NCBI RefSeq assembly: GCF_900182555.1
Contig: NZ_FXTH01000006.1
Span: 213,567 to 277,566 of the forward strand
From: Fodinibius sediminis
Lineage (GTDB): Bacteria; Bacteroidota; Rhodothermia; Balneolales; Balneolaceae
DNA length: 64,000 nucleotides
Direction of reading: 5' to 3'
In this document: piece by piece, positions 16,749 to 24,434 of the stretch
Numbering within the stretch: the stretch's first letter is position 1
Layout: every line of letters starts with the position of its first letter
Translations under genes and position numbers: made by a program
Notes under the pieces: model-generated
Databases searched by the model: none
Told to the model about the DNA's origin: nothing
What the model saw: the letters and a program-made list of their open reading frames with translations, nothing else

Positions 16749-19214
16749 CTAGGTGTTTTCAGCTTTGCCGTTTTCTTTGATTGAGGTGCCGAACTCCCGG
16801 CGTATGGAGGCGAACCGGTTGAGCTTTTTTTCCACCAGGAAGTTGATCGACCCCTTGGGATAGCGCCCGCTGTCGTCCCGGCTTCCCATCTGGATGCCGG
16901 TCAGGATTTCCATACCTTCATTGATGGTTTTGATGGCATAGATATGGAATTTCCCCTCTCCAACGGCGCCTACTACTTCCTGCTTCAGCACCAGGTTTTT
17001 GATGTTTGCGTCGGGTATCAGGACGCCCTGGTCGCCGGTTAGTCCCCGCTTGCTACAGATATCAAAGAAACCCTCGATTTTTTCATTTACGCCCCCGATG
17101 GGCTGGATATCTCCATGCTGATTCACGGAACCAGTAACAGCGATGGATTGCTTCAGGGGAACCTCTGCGATGGCTGACAGCAAGGCATACAGTTCGGTTG
17201 AGGAGGCACTGTCGCCCTCCACACCGCCATAGGATTGTTCAAATACCAGGCTGGCGGAAAGGGAAAGGGGCTTTTCAATGGCATAACGGGCTCCCAGAAA
17301 GGAGGAAAGGATAAGCACACCCTTCGAATGAATGGGACCGCTCATCTCAACTTCCCGTTCGATATTGATGACTTCGCCCCGTCCCACCTTGACACGGGCT
17401 GTAATGCGGGTGGGGTGGCCGAAGGCCAGGCTGCCCAGCATAATGACCGAAAGTCCATTAACCTGCCCTGTCTTGACGCCGTCGGTGTCAATAAAGATTG
17501 TTTTCCTGAGGATGGACTCCTGAACCTGGTCTCTCAATCGTCCCGACCGGTAGAGCTGTTGGTCGATGGCTTTCTGTACCGCCTCCCTGTTGATAACCCG
17601 GCGACCTTCCTGCTGCGCCCAGAAATCCGCTTCCCGGAGCAGGTCGATGACATCACGAAAATGGGTGCTCATTTTTTCATTGTCGCTGACCAGCCGAGAG
17701 GCATGTTCGACAACGCGCGCCACGCCCGACCGGTTGAGCGGTTTGAGCTCATGCTTCTGAGCCAGCATTGCAATGATGCGGGCAAAGAGGTTTTGATTGT
17801 CGGGGGTCCAGTCAATTTCATCTGCAAAGTCTACATCCACTTTGAACAGGGTCTTGAAGTCGGCATCGTAGGCACAGAGCAGGTAATACAGCAGCCGGCT
17901 TCCCATCAGGACCACTTTGATGTCCAGGTCGATGGGCTTGGGTTCCAGCGTAACAGTACTGAACAGCCCGTACATGTCTCCCGGTGATTCAATTTTCAGC
18001 TTCTTGCTCTGCAGCACTCGCTTCAGCCCTTCCCAGGAGAAGGGATGCGTGAGTATGCGGTTTACATCCAGCAGCAGGTACCCGCCGTTGGCCCGCAGCA
18101 GGGCTCCGGGTCTGATGTAGGTGAAATCGGTGGTTAGCGTGCCCATCTCGGAAAGATGTTCGATCCGACCAATAAGGTTGATAAAAGTAGGGTTGTCCTC
18201 ATAAATCACCGGGGCGCCTTCCGTGTCGGTGTTGTCAACCATCACGTTGACGGTATAACGCCACAGTACGGGGTGTTCGGCAGGAGATTTGCTGCTGTCA
18301 AAGTCGCTGCCGCGAACGAAGGGGTTTCCGCTTCCGGGATTGACAATCTGTTCTACGTGGAGGATGATATCCTGCTGGACCTGCTTGAGGTATTCCAGAA
18401 TTTCGGGCAGGTCGCTGAATTCATTTTCAACCTCTTCGATCAGCCCCCGGACCGAAAATTCGGCAAATTCCTTGTTCAGCTCTTCCCGCATCGAGCGGTA
18501 TGTACGCTGCCGCTTGGGTGCCTGGCGTAGGATCTTTTGCAGCTCCTTCTGAAATTTTTGAGCTTCATTTTCCAGCCGCTGCTTTTCTTCATCCGAAAGC
18601 TCCTTTATTTCCTCATTGGTCATGATGCGATCTTCCTTGATAGGAACAAAGGAGTAGCCGATCGGGGTGCTTAGGATTGTCAATCCCTTTTCCTGGGCCT
18701 GTTCCTGCAGGTCGGCAAACGTCTGTTGCTCCTGGGCTTTCCATTCCTCTTCGACGGTCTGTCGCCGGTTCTGATATTCCTCACTTTCAAGAGCCGAGGT
18801 CAGAATATTTGGAAGATCTTCGCAGAAACTGTTCATCATGTCCCGGAACTTGACGCCCCGGCCTGCCGGCAGCTCCAGGGCAACAGGTTTGTTTTCATTG
18901 TCAAAATTACAGACATAGCACCAGTCTCTGGGCACGGGTTTCTCTGCGGCCTCTTTCTTGATGAGTTCCTCCAGTAGGTTCCGCTTGTCGGTATTTTCCG
19001 GTCCAAGGGCATACATGTTGTAACCGTCTTTTTGCATTTTGATGCCAAACTCGGCCGAGGTGAGGGCCCGGTCCTGGCCGACCAGGAGATGGTCAAGCGT
19101 TTCAAGATCGTCGGTGGTTTCGAAGGAGAATCCGTCGAAGGTGCATGTGCGGTATAACTGGTCTGCGGGAAGGCTGCTGATACGGGTCGCGGGTTCTGGC
19201 TTTTCTTCAATCAT
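16749..19214 (-). CDS. Lon-like S16 protease with degenerate P-loop (AAA_32/LonB-type)
   Basis: An 821-residue protein. The C-terminal S16 protease domain is intact: Ser in G-D-S-A-S-S-T-E-L and Lys in G-G-V-N-E-K-I-E-G form the catalytic dyad, and the I-H-S-K-G-V-L-I-L-S-S-F-L-G context is that of the non-canonical Lon group (LonB/LonC/YcbZ-like) that lacks the LAN domain. A coiled helical insert lies near residues 150-270, and a G-G-Y-L-L-L-D motif resembles Walker B. In the expected Walker A position (71-79) the sequence is G-P-E-N-T-D-K-R-N instead of G-P-x-G-x-G-K-T, so nucleotide binding is doubtful. It may degrade unfolded proteins without ATP. It is followed by the Usp gene. Confidence 0.88.
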   Translation of the reverse strand: MIEEKPEPATRISSLPADQLYRTCTFDGFSFETTDDLETLDHLLVGQDRALTSAEFGIKMQKDGYNMYALGPENTDKRNLLEELIKKEAAEKPVPRDWCYVCNFDNENKPVALELPAGRGVKFRDMMNSFCEDLPNILTSALESEEYQNRRQTVEEEWKAQEQQTFADLQEQAQEKGLTILSTPIGYSFVPIKEDRIMTNEEIKELSDEEKQRLENEAQKFQKELQKILRQAPKRQRTYRSMREELNKEFAEFSVRGLIEEVENEFSDLPEILEYLKQVQQDIILHVEQIVNPGSGNPFVRGSDFDSSKSPAEHPVLWRYTVNVMVDNTDTEGAPVIYEDNPTFINLIGRIEHLSEMGTLTTDFTYIRPGALLRANGGYLLLDVNRILTHPFSWEGLKRVLQSKKLKIESPGDMYGLFSTVTLEPKPIDLDIKVVLMGSRLLYYLLCAYDADFKTLFKVDVDFADEIDWTPDNQNLFARIIAMLAQKHELKPLNRSGVARVVEHASRLVSDNEKMSTHFRDVIDLLREADFWAQQEGRRVINREAVQKAIDQQLYRSGRLRDQVQESILRKTIFIDTDGVKTGQVNGLSVIMLGSLAFGHPTRITARVKVGRGEVINIEREVEMSGPIHSKGVLILSSFLGARYAIEKPLSLSASLVFEQSYGGVEGDSASSTELYALLSAIAEVPLKQSIAVTGSVNQHGDIQPIGGVNEKIEGFFDICSKRGLTGDQGVLIPDANIKNLVLKQEVVGAVGEGKFHIYAIKTINEGMEILTGIQMGSRDDSGRYPKGSINFLVEKKLNRFASIRREFGTSIKENGKAENT

Positions 19215-19332
19215 AATAGTTGGCTAAATGGAGGTTACTTCACACCTAATGGTAGATTTTAACTATTATCGGCCGGATGTCTTCCATGGGGATTTCCGAA
19301 CATTTATGTAGGGCGTTACCTTATTTACAAGA

Positions 19333-19439
19333 GGACGGGGAGGGATAAAAGCAAGAGCAAGGAGCGTCCATCCCCGGCAGGATCAAGTATTCCCTACGTC
19401 GTGCCGGGGTAATCCACCTACTTGAATCCTGGGATAAAA
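19333..19439 (+). ncRNA. Unexplained structured element, pseudoknot-like inverted repeats
   Basis: Two perfect or near-perfect inverted repeats interlock: CCCCGGCA (19372-19379) pairs with TGCCGGGG (19402-19409), and AGGATCAAGTA (19379-19389) pairs with TACTTGAATCCT (19419-19430) with one bulge. The order of the arms is that of an H-type pseudoknot, or of two exclusive hairpins. A further GGACG (19333-19337) pairs with CGTCC (19365-19369), and GGGATAAAA occurs at 19342 and again at 19431. It lies between divergent genes, 60-170 bases before the small gene at 19502. The strand is uncertain; I know no family that fits. Confidence 0.35.
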
Positions 19440-19501
19440 TATTTAGCCTTAACCATAAGTTTGATTGTACTAACTCTTATTGTTACAGGATCTACTTGCC
19501 G

Positions 19502-19870
19502 ATGGAAACGAAAAGCATGCCTTCAGTTTTACATGAATACAATTTTAAATCAATTGAAGAGTTCCTCGATGCGGTAACCCATCAGAAGTGCAGTTATTAT
19601 GCCAGCCATTTTCTGGCTGTAGAGGAAGGGGAGCTCGCACAAGTTGATGATTCCGTACAGCACAGTCTGCAAATATTTAAAACGCTTGATCTCTCCACCG
19701 AAGAACATTTCTTCCCGGTATACCGGGGCGGTCCCGATTACGTATACAAAGACTGGAAGCTCTCCCCGCTGGCCCGGGTGCTTATGCTGGTGGACGGAGA
19801 TCCCACAAATGTGAGGGAGATAGCACGAAAGCAGACCGAACTGATCGACCGGATGCTGAACCACATGTAG
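19502..19870 (+). CDS. Hypothetical protein (122 aa)
   Basis: A soluble, acidic protein of 122 residues starting M-E-T-K-S-M-P-S-V-L. A TTG six bases upstream is a possible but less likely start. It contains E-E-F-L-D-A-V-T-H-Q-K, A-V-E-E-G-E-L-A-Q-V-D-D and a terminal helix rich in charged residues. No family is recognised. It sits between the structured element and the divergent GroEL gene, 129 bases before it. A chaperone link is possible but rests only on location. Confidence 0.6.
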   Translation: METKSMPSVLHEYNFKSIEEFLDAVTHQKCSYYASHFLAVEEGELAQVDDSVQHSLQIFKTLDLSTEEHFFPVYRGGPDYVYKDWKLSPLARVLMLVDGDPTNVREIARKQTELIDRMLNHM

Positions 19871-19999
19871 ACAGCATGAGACGGAGCTGTAAGCTCTGCC
19901 CCTACCGAGAAGTGCAATGGATACTTACATCCTGTTCTTGGCACAGCCTGTATTTTGTAGCTAAAATAGCAAAACAGATCAACGACCTTCAGGGGAAAT

Positions 20000-21635
20000 A
20001 TGGCGCACAAGAAATTATTGTTTCAAACCGATGCACGTGAAAAAATACTGAAAGGGGCGACCACGCTTTATGATGCAGTGCGTGTAACCCTGGGCCCAAA
20101 ATCAAAATCTGTACTGATTGAAAAAAAATGGGGCAAACCGCTTGTCTGCAACGACGGGGTCACGATTGCCAAGGAGGTGGTCCTGAAAGATCCGGAAGAA
20201 AACCTGGGGGCCCAGGTCCTGAAGGAAGCCGCCGAACGAACGGGCGACCTGGTTGGGGATGGGACCTCATCTTCCACTATCATCGCCTACACTATCTTTG
20301 CCGAGGGACTAAAGAATGTAGCGGCGCGGGCCAGTGCCATTGAGCTGAAACGGGGGGCTGGATCGCGGCTTGAAGGTGGTTGTAGAGGTACTCAGGGGGA
20401 TATCGCGGCCTGTAAAAAGCCACAAGGAGAAAGAGCAGGTGGCCACCATTTCAGCTCATAATGACACGGCCATCGGCGCCCTGGTGGCGGAAGCCATCGA
20501 TAAGATTGGTCCCGAGGGTGTCATTACCGTGGAAGAGGCGAAGGGAACGGAGACCCTGGTGGAAGTAGTGGAGGGAATGCAGTTCGACCGCGGTTACCTG
20601 TCCCCTTATTTTGTCACGGATCCGCAGAAGATGGAAGTAGAGATTGAGAATCCGCTCATCCTTCTGTACGACAAGAAAATAAGCAGTTTGAAAGATCTTC
20701 TTCCCCTGCTGGAGGAGATTGCCAAGCGACAGTCGGGGCTGGTGGTGATAGCCGAAGATGTGGACGGTGAAGCCCTGGCAAGCCTCGTAGTCAACCGCAT
20801 CCGGGGCGTGCTGTCCTGTGTCGCCATCAAGGCCCCGGGATTTGGTGACCGCCGAACGGCCATGCTGCAGGATATTGCCCTGCTTAGCGGGGGAGAGCTG
20901 ATCTCTGAGTCGCTGGGGATGAAACTGGAGAATGTCACCCCGGAGATCCTTGGCAAGGCACAGCGGGTGGTTGTCGACAAAGATACAACTACCATCATTG
21001 GAGGAGCGGGCGAGAAGCCGGCCATCGAGGGGCGTTGCGCCGAACTGCGCAGGCAGATTGAGATAACGGACTCGGATTACGACAGGGAAAAGCTGCAGGA
21101 ACGCCTGGCCAAGCTTTCGGGCGGGGTGGCGGTGATCCGGGTGGGAGCCCTTTCCGAGACTGAGCTCAAAAGCCGGAAGGAAGCGTATGAAGATGCTATC
21201 AGTGCCACCAAGGCAGCGATAGAAGAGGGTATTGTGCCGGGGGCGGGACTGGCTCTGCTGCAGGCCATCCCGGCGCTGGAAGAGGAGGCACGGAAGGCGG
21301 ATGGAGATGAGAGGACGGGCGTGATGATCCTGCGCCACGGGCTCGAGGCCCCCGCCCGGCAGATTGCTGAAAATTCCGGTGCCGATGACGGAGTGGTTGT
21401 TGAAAAGATGATTGCAGGGGATGGCAAAACAGGATTCGATGCCTCTGTCAACCAGTTTGTGGATCTCTATCAGGCCGGCATCGTGGATCCTACCAAAGTG
21501 GTGCGTATTGCCCTTGAAAATGCGGTATCGGTGGCGGGGACACTGCTTCTGACCGAAGCAACCATGACCGAGGTGGAGGATAAGCCCACGGCCTTTCGCG
21601 AGCATTCGGAGATGGAGGACGGGTATATGGGATAA
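20000..21635 (+). CDS. groEL: Divergent GroEL chaperonin, interrupted by an apparent one-base frameshift
   Basis: Two frames (20000-20461 and 20370-21635) join into one 544-residue GroEL if one G is removed from the six-G run at 20352-20357. The joined sequence then continues [15 protein letters not shown] as GroEL should. The ATPase aspartates are kept (V-G-D-G-T-S-S-S-T, where canonical GroEL has D-G-T-T-T-A-T, and [15 protein letters not shown]). The C-terminus ends M-E-D-G-Y-M-G without the G-G-M repeats, and no groES is beside it, so this is an extra, divergent chaperonin rather than the housekeeping copy. The frameshift may be a sequencing error in the homopolymer, a true pseudogene or slippage. 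Confidence 0.88.
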
Positions 21636-21760
21636 GCGGTGGCCGGTAGTTCGGGGTGGGGCTACCCTGTATCTTTCTGTTTGGAATGCGGACTTATTAT
21701 AAAGTGGGTACCGGAGGAGTAATGTTGATGACCGCAGGCACAAGTTTGGATGGATAATAT

Positions 21761-21796
21761 AAAAAACCCTTGCAAGCCAAAGGCTTGCAAGGGTTT
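21761..21796 (-). terminator. Terminator of tRNA-Leu
   Basis: A perfect 15-bp stem (AAACCCTTGCAAGCC at 21764-21778 with its complement at 21782-21796) around a three-base loop. On the minus strand it is followed by a six-base U-run. It is close behind the tRNA 3' end and could also terminate plus-strand reading from groEL. Confidence 0.85.
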
Positions 21797-21799
21797 AAG

Positions 21800-21884
21800 T
21801 GCCCTGGACTGGAGTCGAACCAGCACTCCCGAAATGGGAACTGACCCCTCAAGCCAGCGCGTCTACCAATTCCGCCACCAGGGC
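21800..21884 (-). tRNA. tRNA-Leu (anticodon GAG)
   Basis: The minus strand folds as a class II tRNA: acceptor GCCCTGG with CCAGGGC, anticodon stem CTGGC/GTCAG with loop TTGAGGG, a long variable arm (TTCCCATTTCGGGAG region) and T-arm with GGTTCGACTCC. Anticodon GAG reads leucine codons CUC/CUU. The discriminator is A, as required for leucine. Confidence 0.95.
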
Positions 21885-21911
21885 ATCTGAAGGGATCTGA
21901 AATCAAGAGCC

Positions 21912-21942
21912 CCAATATAAATGTTTAGCCTTTAAATCCCAA
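21912..21942 (-). promoter_or_regulatory. Promoter of tRNA-Leu
   Basis: On the minus strand TTG, exactly 20 bases and TATATTGG occur, matching the Bacteroidota -33/-7 pattern. The -7 element is about 27 bases before the mature tRNA end. Confidence 0.6.
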
Positions 21943-22030
21943 TATGTAAAACTGAAAAAAGAAGATTTGAGGCCGGGCTTTTTTGATTGATTCGAATTGC
22001 CTCCGAGAGCGTATAGTGAATGGTATATGA

Positions 22031-22576
22031 TTAGATTTCGGCCAGCTGTTCTTTGACGTATTCGTTGTCGGGATCCATCTTTTGTGCCTGCTCGTAGTAG
22101 GTGCGGGCCTTGGCTCCCTGTCCGGCGCGCTGCATCAAGTCGCCCATGAGGATCCAGTTCTCTACATCTTTCGGGTTATTCCGGATACGATCCAGAAGGT
22201 AGCTGATGGCTTCATTTCCATCGTCACTCATAATCATGTAGAGCACCAGGTTGCGATGGGCCGCCGGCGAATCATCCAGGTTTATGGCCTGGTTAAAATC
22301 TTCCTTGGCCTTCTCCAGGTTCTCCAGCTGAAGGTTGGCAAAGCCGCGTAGATTGTAAAAGCCACTTTTTTCCTGTTCGCGTTTAATGGCCTTGTCGAGC
22401 GCTTCTATACTTTTTTCCCACTGGTTGAGCTTCTGGAATACCATGCCTTCCAGGTGGAACCCATCAGCCGACTGGGGTTCCATTTTCTGAAGCTGGTAGG
22501 AGATATCCAGTGCATGGTCATAATCACCTTCATGGAGCAGGGAAAGTCCCTCTTCTAATTGTTCTTCAAAGTTCAT
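22031..22576 (-). CDS. Tetratricopeptide repeat protein
   Basis: The 181-residue protein is built of about five TPR units, each with the W/L-G-Y-A-P type spacing (for example A-L-D-I-S-Y-Q-L-Q-K-M-E-P-Q-S-A-D, A-R-T-Y-Y-E-Q-A-Q-K-M-D-P-D-N). It has no signal peptide and so is probably a cytoplasmic adaptor. Its neighbours are the tRNA-Leu gene and the deoxynucleoside kinase, which do not indicate a partner. TPR arrays of this kind bind other proteins; no specific function can be given. Confidence 0.88.
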   Translation of the reverse strand: MNFEEQLEEGLSLLHEGDYDHALDISYQLQKMEPQSADGFHLEGMVFQKLNQWEKSIEALDKAIKREQEKSGFYNLRGFANLQLENLEKAKEDFNQAINLDDSPAAHRNLVLYMIMSDDGNEAISYLLDRIRNNPKDVENWILMGDLMQRAGQGAKARTYYEQAQKMDPDNEYVKEQLAEI

Positions 22577-22668
22577 GCGAAATAACTGCTTTCAAATTAA
22601 ATGTACTGTTATGTGATCTGCGTCAGTAGTAGTCAGTGTTCGCTCCAAAGATAAGCAAAGTTCAGGCG

Positions 22669-22932
22669 TTAATCAGACGATTTGGAGGCTGAATTTTCCT
22701 CCTCGGTAATATCCTCGTATTCGGCTTCCTCTATTTCTTCAAAGTGGTTTTTGCCTTGCTGCCTGCTGCTTCCGTTTTGCTGCTTTTGATTTTGTTGGAA
22801 CTGGCTGAAGGTCTGGTGGATAAAACTGGAACCTCGCCTGCGATCTTTACTGGATCCGGATGGTAAAAAAAGACGACTGATGAACTTGATTAACAGGTAC
22901 ATCAGTACTAAAAATAGGAGTGTGCGTATCAT
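22669..22932 (-). CDS. Small membrane-anchored hypothetical protein (DUF4834-like)
   Basis: An 87-residue protein with one N-terminal membrane span (residues 3-20, L-L-F-L-V-L-M-Y-L-L-I-K-F), then a basic stretch, a Gln/Asn-rich middle and an acidic end (E-E-I-E-E-A-E-Y-E-D-I-T-E-E-E). The layout is like the DUF4834 proteins of Bacteroidota, but I could not confirm this. The start overlaps the stop of the upstream deoxynucleoside kinase by one base (TAATG), showing translational coupling. Confidence 0.65.
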   Translation of the reverse strand: MIRTLLFLVLMYLLIKFISRLFLPSGSSKDRRRGSSFIHQTFSQFQQNQKQQNGSSRQQGKNHFEEIEEAEYEDITEEENSASKSSD

Positions 22933-23582
22933 TACAGTTGATCAGGGATAATATGAATATGTGTATTATTGCGTATAGGCTGCTCAAAAATTTGCTCTTC
23001 TATATAATCTAAGTGTTTTTCATTACTAATAAAATCGATCTCTGATGTGTTAATGATCATCAGGGGGGATTTATTGTAGTGATAAAAGAAATGATTATAG
23101 GCTTCGCTGAGTTCGCGGAGGTAGGAGGGGGAGATGTTGCGCTCATAATTGCGGTCGCGCTGCCGTATGTTTTCCATAAGACGGTCGACCGACGATTGCA
23201 GATAGATAACCAGGTCGGGTTTGGCTGAGATGCCCGTCATAATTTCAAAGATGGAATCGTAGAGGGCCAGTTCATCATCCTCGAGATTCAGGCGGGCAAA
23301 AATACGATCCTTTTCAAAAATGTAGTCGGAAATCGTCAGTTGACGAAACAGATCTTTGCTCAGCATGTCCTGCTGCTGCTTGAACCGGCTGGCCAGAAAG
23401 GACATCTGGGTGGGAAAGGCATATCGCTCGCGGTCTTCGTAGAATTTGGGCAGAAAAGGGTTGTCCTTGAACTGCTCGAGGACCAGCCGCGCGTTATGCC
23501 GCTCGGTAAGCAGTTTGGCCAGCGAGGTTTTGCCCGCTCCTATAACGCCTTCAATGGCAATAAATTCAAATTGGTTCTCCAT
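22932..23582 (-). CDS. Deoxynucleoside kinase (deoxyadenosine/deoxycytidine/deoxyguanosine kinase family)
   Basis: A 216-residue kinase with a P-loop I-E-G-V-I-G-A-G-K-T-S-L-A-K-L-L at residues 9-24, an F-L-A-S-R-F-K-Q-Q near residue 63 and D-R-I-F-A-R-L-N-L near 92. The C-terminal part has R-Q-R-D-R-N-Y-E-R lid-like residues. The family phosphorylates deoxynucleosides in the salvage pathway to make dNMPs. Base specificity cannot be told. It lies four bases behind folK and is probably in the same leftward operon as dnaA, folB and folK, so that nucleotide salvage and folate synthesis accompany the replication initiator. Confidence 0.88.
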   Translation of the reverse strand: MENQFEFIAIEGVIGAGKTSLAKLLTERHNARLVLEQFKDNPFLPKFYEDRERYAFPTQMSFLASRFKQQQDMLSKDLFRQLTISDYIFEKDRIFARLNLEDDELALYDSIFEIMTGISAKPDLVIYLQSSVDRLMENIRQRDRNYERNISPSYLRELSEAYNHFFYHYNKSPLMIINTSEIDFISNEKHLDYIEEQIFEQPIRNNTHIHIIPDQL

Positions 23583-23586
23583 AGTA

Positions 23587-24075
23587 TTACCAACGTAAAT
23601 CCGTTTTTTTTATGCGCATGGGGGAGGCCTGCATGAGAAGCCGTTCCACGGGCTGACCCGTCCGTGGGTCTTGCCATTCCGGAAACAGCTCCTGCAGGGG
23701 CTCCAGCACAAACAAACGCCTGTGATATTCAGGATGCGGAATGATAAGAGTATCCGTTTGGATCACCAAGTCATCATAGGAAATAATATCGAGGTCGATG
23801 GTGCGTGGGCTCCAGCGCGTATGATCGGGTGAGCGGCCATGTTCGGCTTCAAACGATTTAAACTTCTTGATGAGCGGTTCCGGTTTTTCTGCGGTGGACA
23901 GGGCTACTACGGCGTTGAAGAAATCCCGCGAAGAAGGGCCTATTGGCTCGGTGATATAGATTGAAGAGGCCCGGAGCGGAGCATCCGACAATGCGCTGAG
24001 ATAGCGCTTGGCATCGGCGAGATGCTGGCGGCGATCTCCAATATTGGAACCGACTGCTACGACGACCGTTGCCAT
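23587..24075 (-). CDS. folK: 2-amino-4-hydroxy-6-hydroxymethyldihydropteridine diphosphokinase
   Basis: The 162-residue HPPK transfers pyrophosphate from ATP to 6-hydroxymethyl-dihydropterin, the step before dihydropteroate synthase in folate synthesis. Seen motifs: V-A-V-G-S-N-I-G-D-R at the start, S-S-I-Y-I-T-E-P-I-G and F-N-A-V-V-A-L in the middle, and R-W-x-P-R-T-I-D-L-D-I-I-S-Y-D near residue 90. The C-terminal P-H-P-E-Y-H-R-R-L-F-V-L-x-P-L is also diagnostic. It overlaps the end of folB by 19 bases, and the two are consecutive enzymes. Confidence 0.95.
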   Translation of the reverse strand: MATVVVAVGSNIGDRRQHLADAKRYLSALSDAPLRASSIYITEPIGPSSRDFFNAVVALSTAEKPEPLIKKFKSFEAEHGRSPDHTRWSPRTIDLDIISYDDLVIQTDTLIIPHPEYHRRLFVLEPLQELFPEWQDPRTGQPVERLLMQASPMRIKKTDLRW

Positions 24076-24428
24076 GACATGCGTGTTTCGGAATAAGTGG
24101 TTTCTATGTCGAGCGGTGGAGCGAGTTTGCGAACGGCAACCTCAAGCTGTTCCGCCCGCGGGAAGGCGGCAAACAGGCGGTCACCGATGTGTTTGGTCAG
24201 GGTTTCAATTAGTTTCTGCGAGGGACCTTCCATTACCTCCCGGACAATGTCGGTTGCCTTCTGGTAGTCGATGGTATCTTCCAGGCGATCGCTTTTGCCG
24301 GCCGGCCGGAGGTTTGTCCGGAACACCAGGTCGATCTCAAAGTGGTTTCCCTGTTGACGTTCTTCCTCGTAATACCCGTGAAAGGCCTTGAAACTGAGAC
24401 TTTTAAGCGTCAGGGTATCCATATCCAT
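24057..24428 (-). CDS. folB: Dihydroneopterin aldolase
   Basis: A 123-residue FolB. It starts M-D-M-D-T-L-T-L-K-S-L-S-F-K-A-F-H-G-Y-Y-E-E-E-R, containing the pterin-binding F-H-G-x-x-x-x-E. A D-Y-Q-K-A-T-D-I-V region and L-I-E-T-L-T-K-H-I follow, with the conserved E-T. It makes 6-hydroxymethyl-dihydropterin and glycolaldehyde from dihydroneopterin, just before FolK. It starts six bases after the dnaA stop. Confidence 0.92.
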   Translation of the reverse strand: MDMDTLTLKSLSFKAFHGYYEEERQQGNHFEIDLVFRTNLRPAGKSDRLEDTIDYQKATDIVREVMEGPSQKLIETLTKHIGDRLFAAFPRAEQLEVAVRKLAPPLDIETTYSETRMSWQRSS

Positions 24429-24434
24429 GGGATA

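Noticed and set aside
19871..19999. CIRCE or similar heat-shock operator before groEL
   Set aside because: No TTAGCACTC-N9-GAGTGCTAA or close match is present; only a weak TATTTTGT is seen and its TTG is too near.
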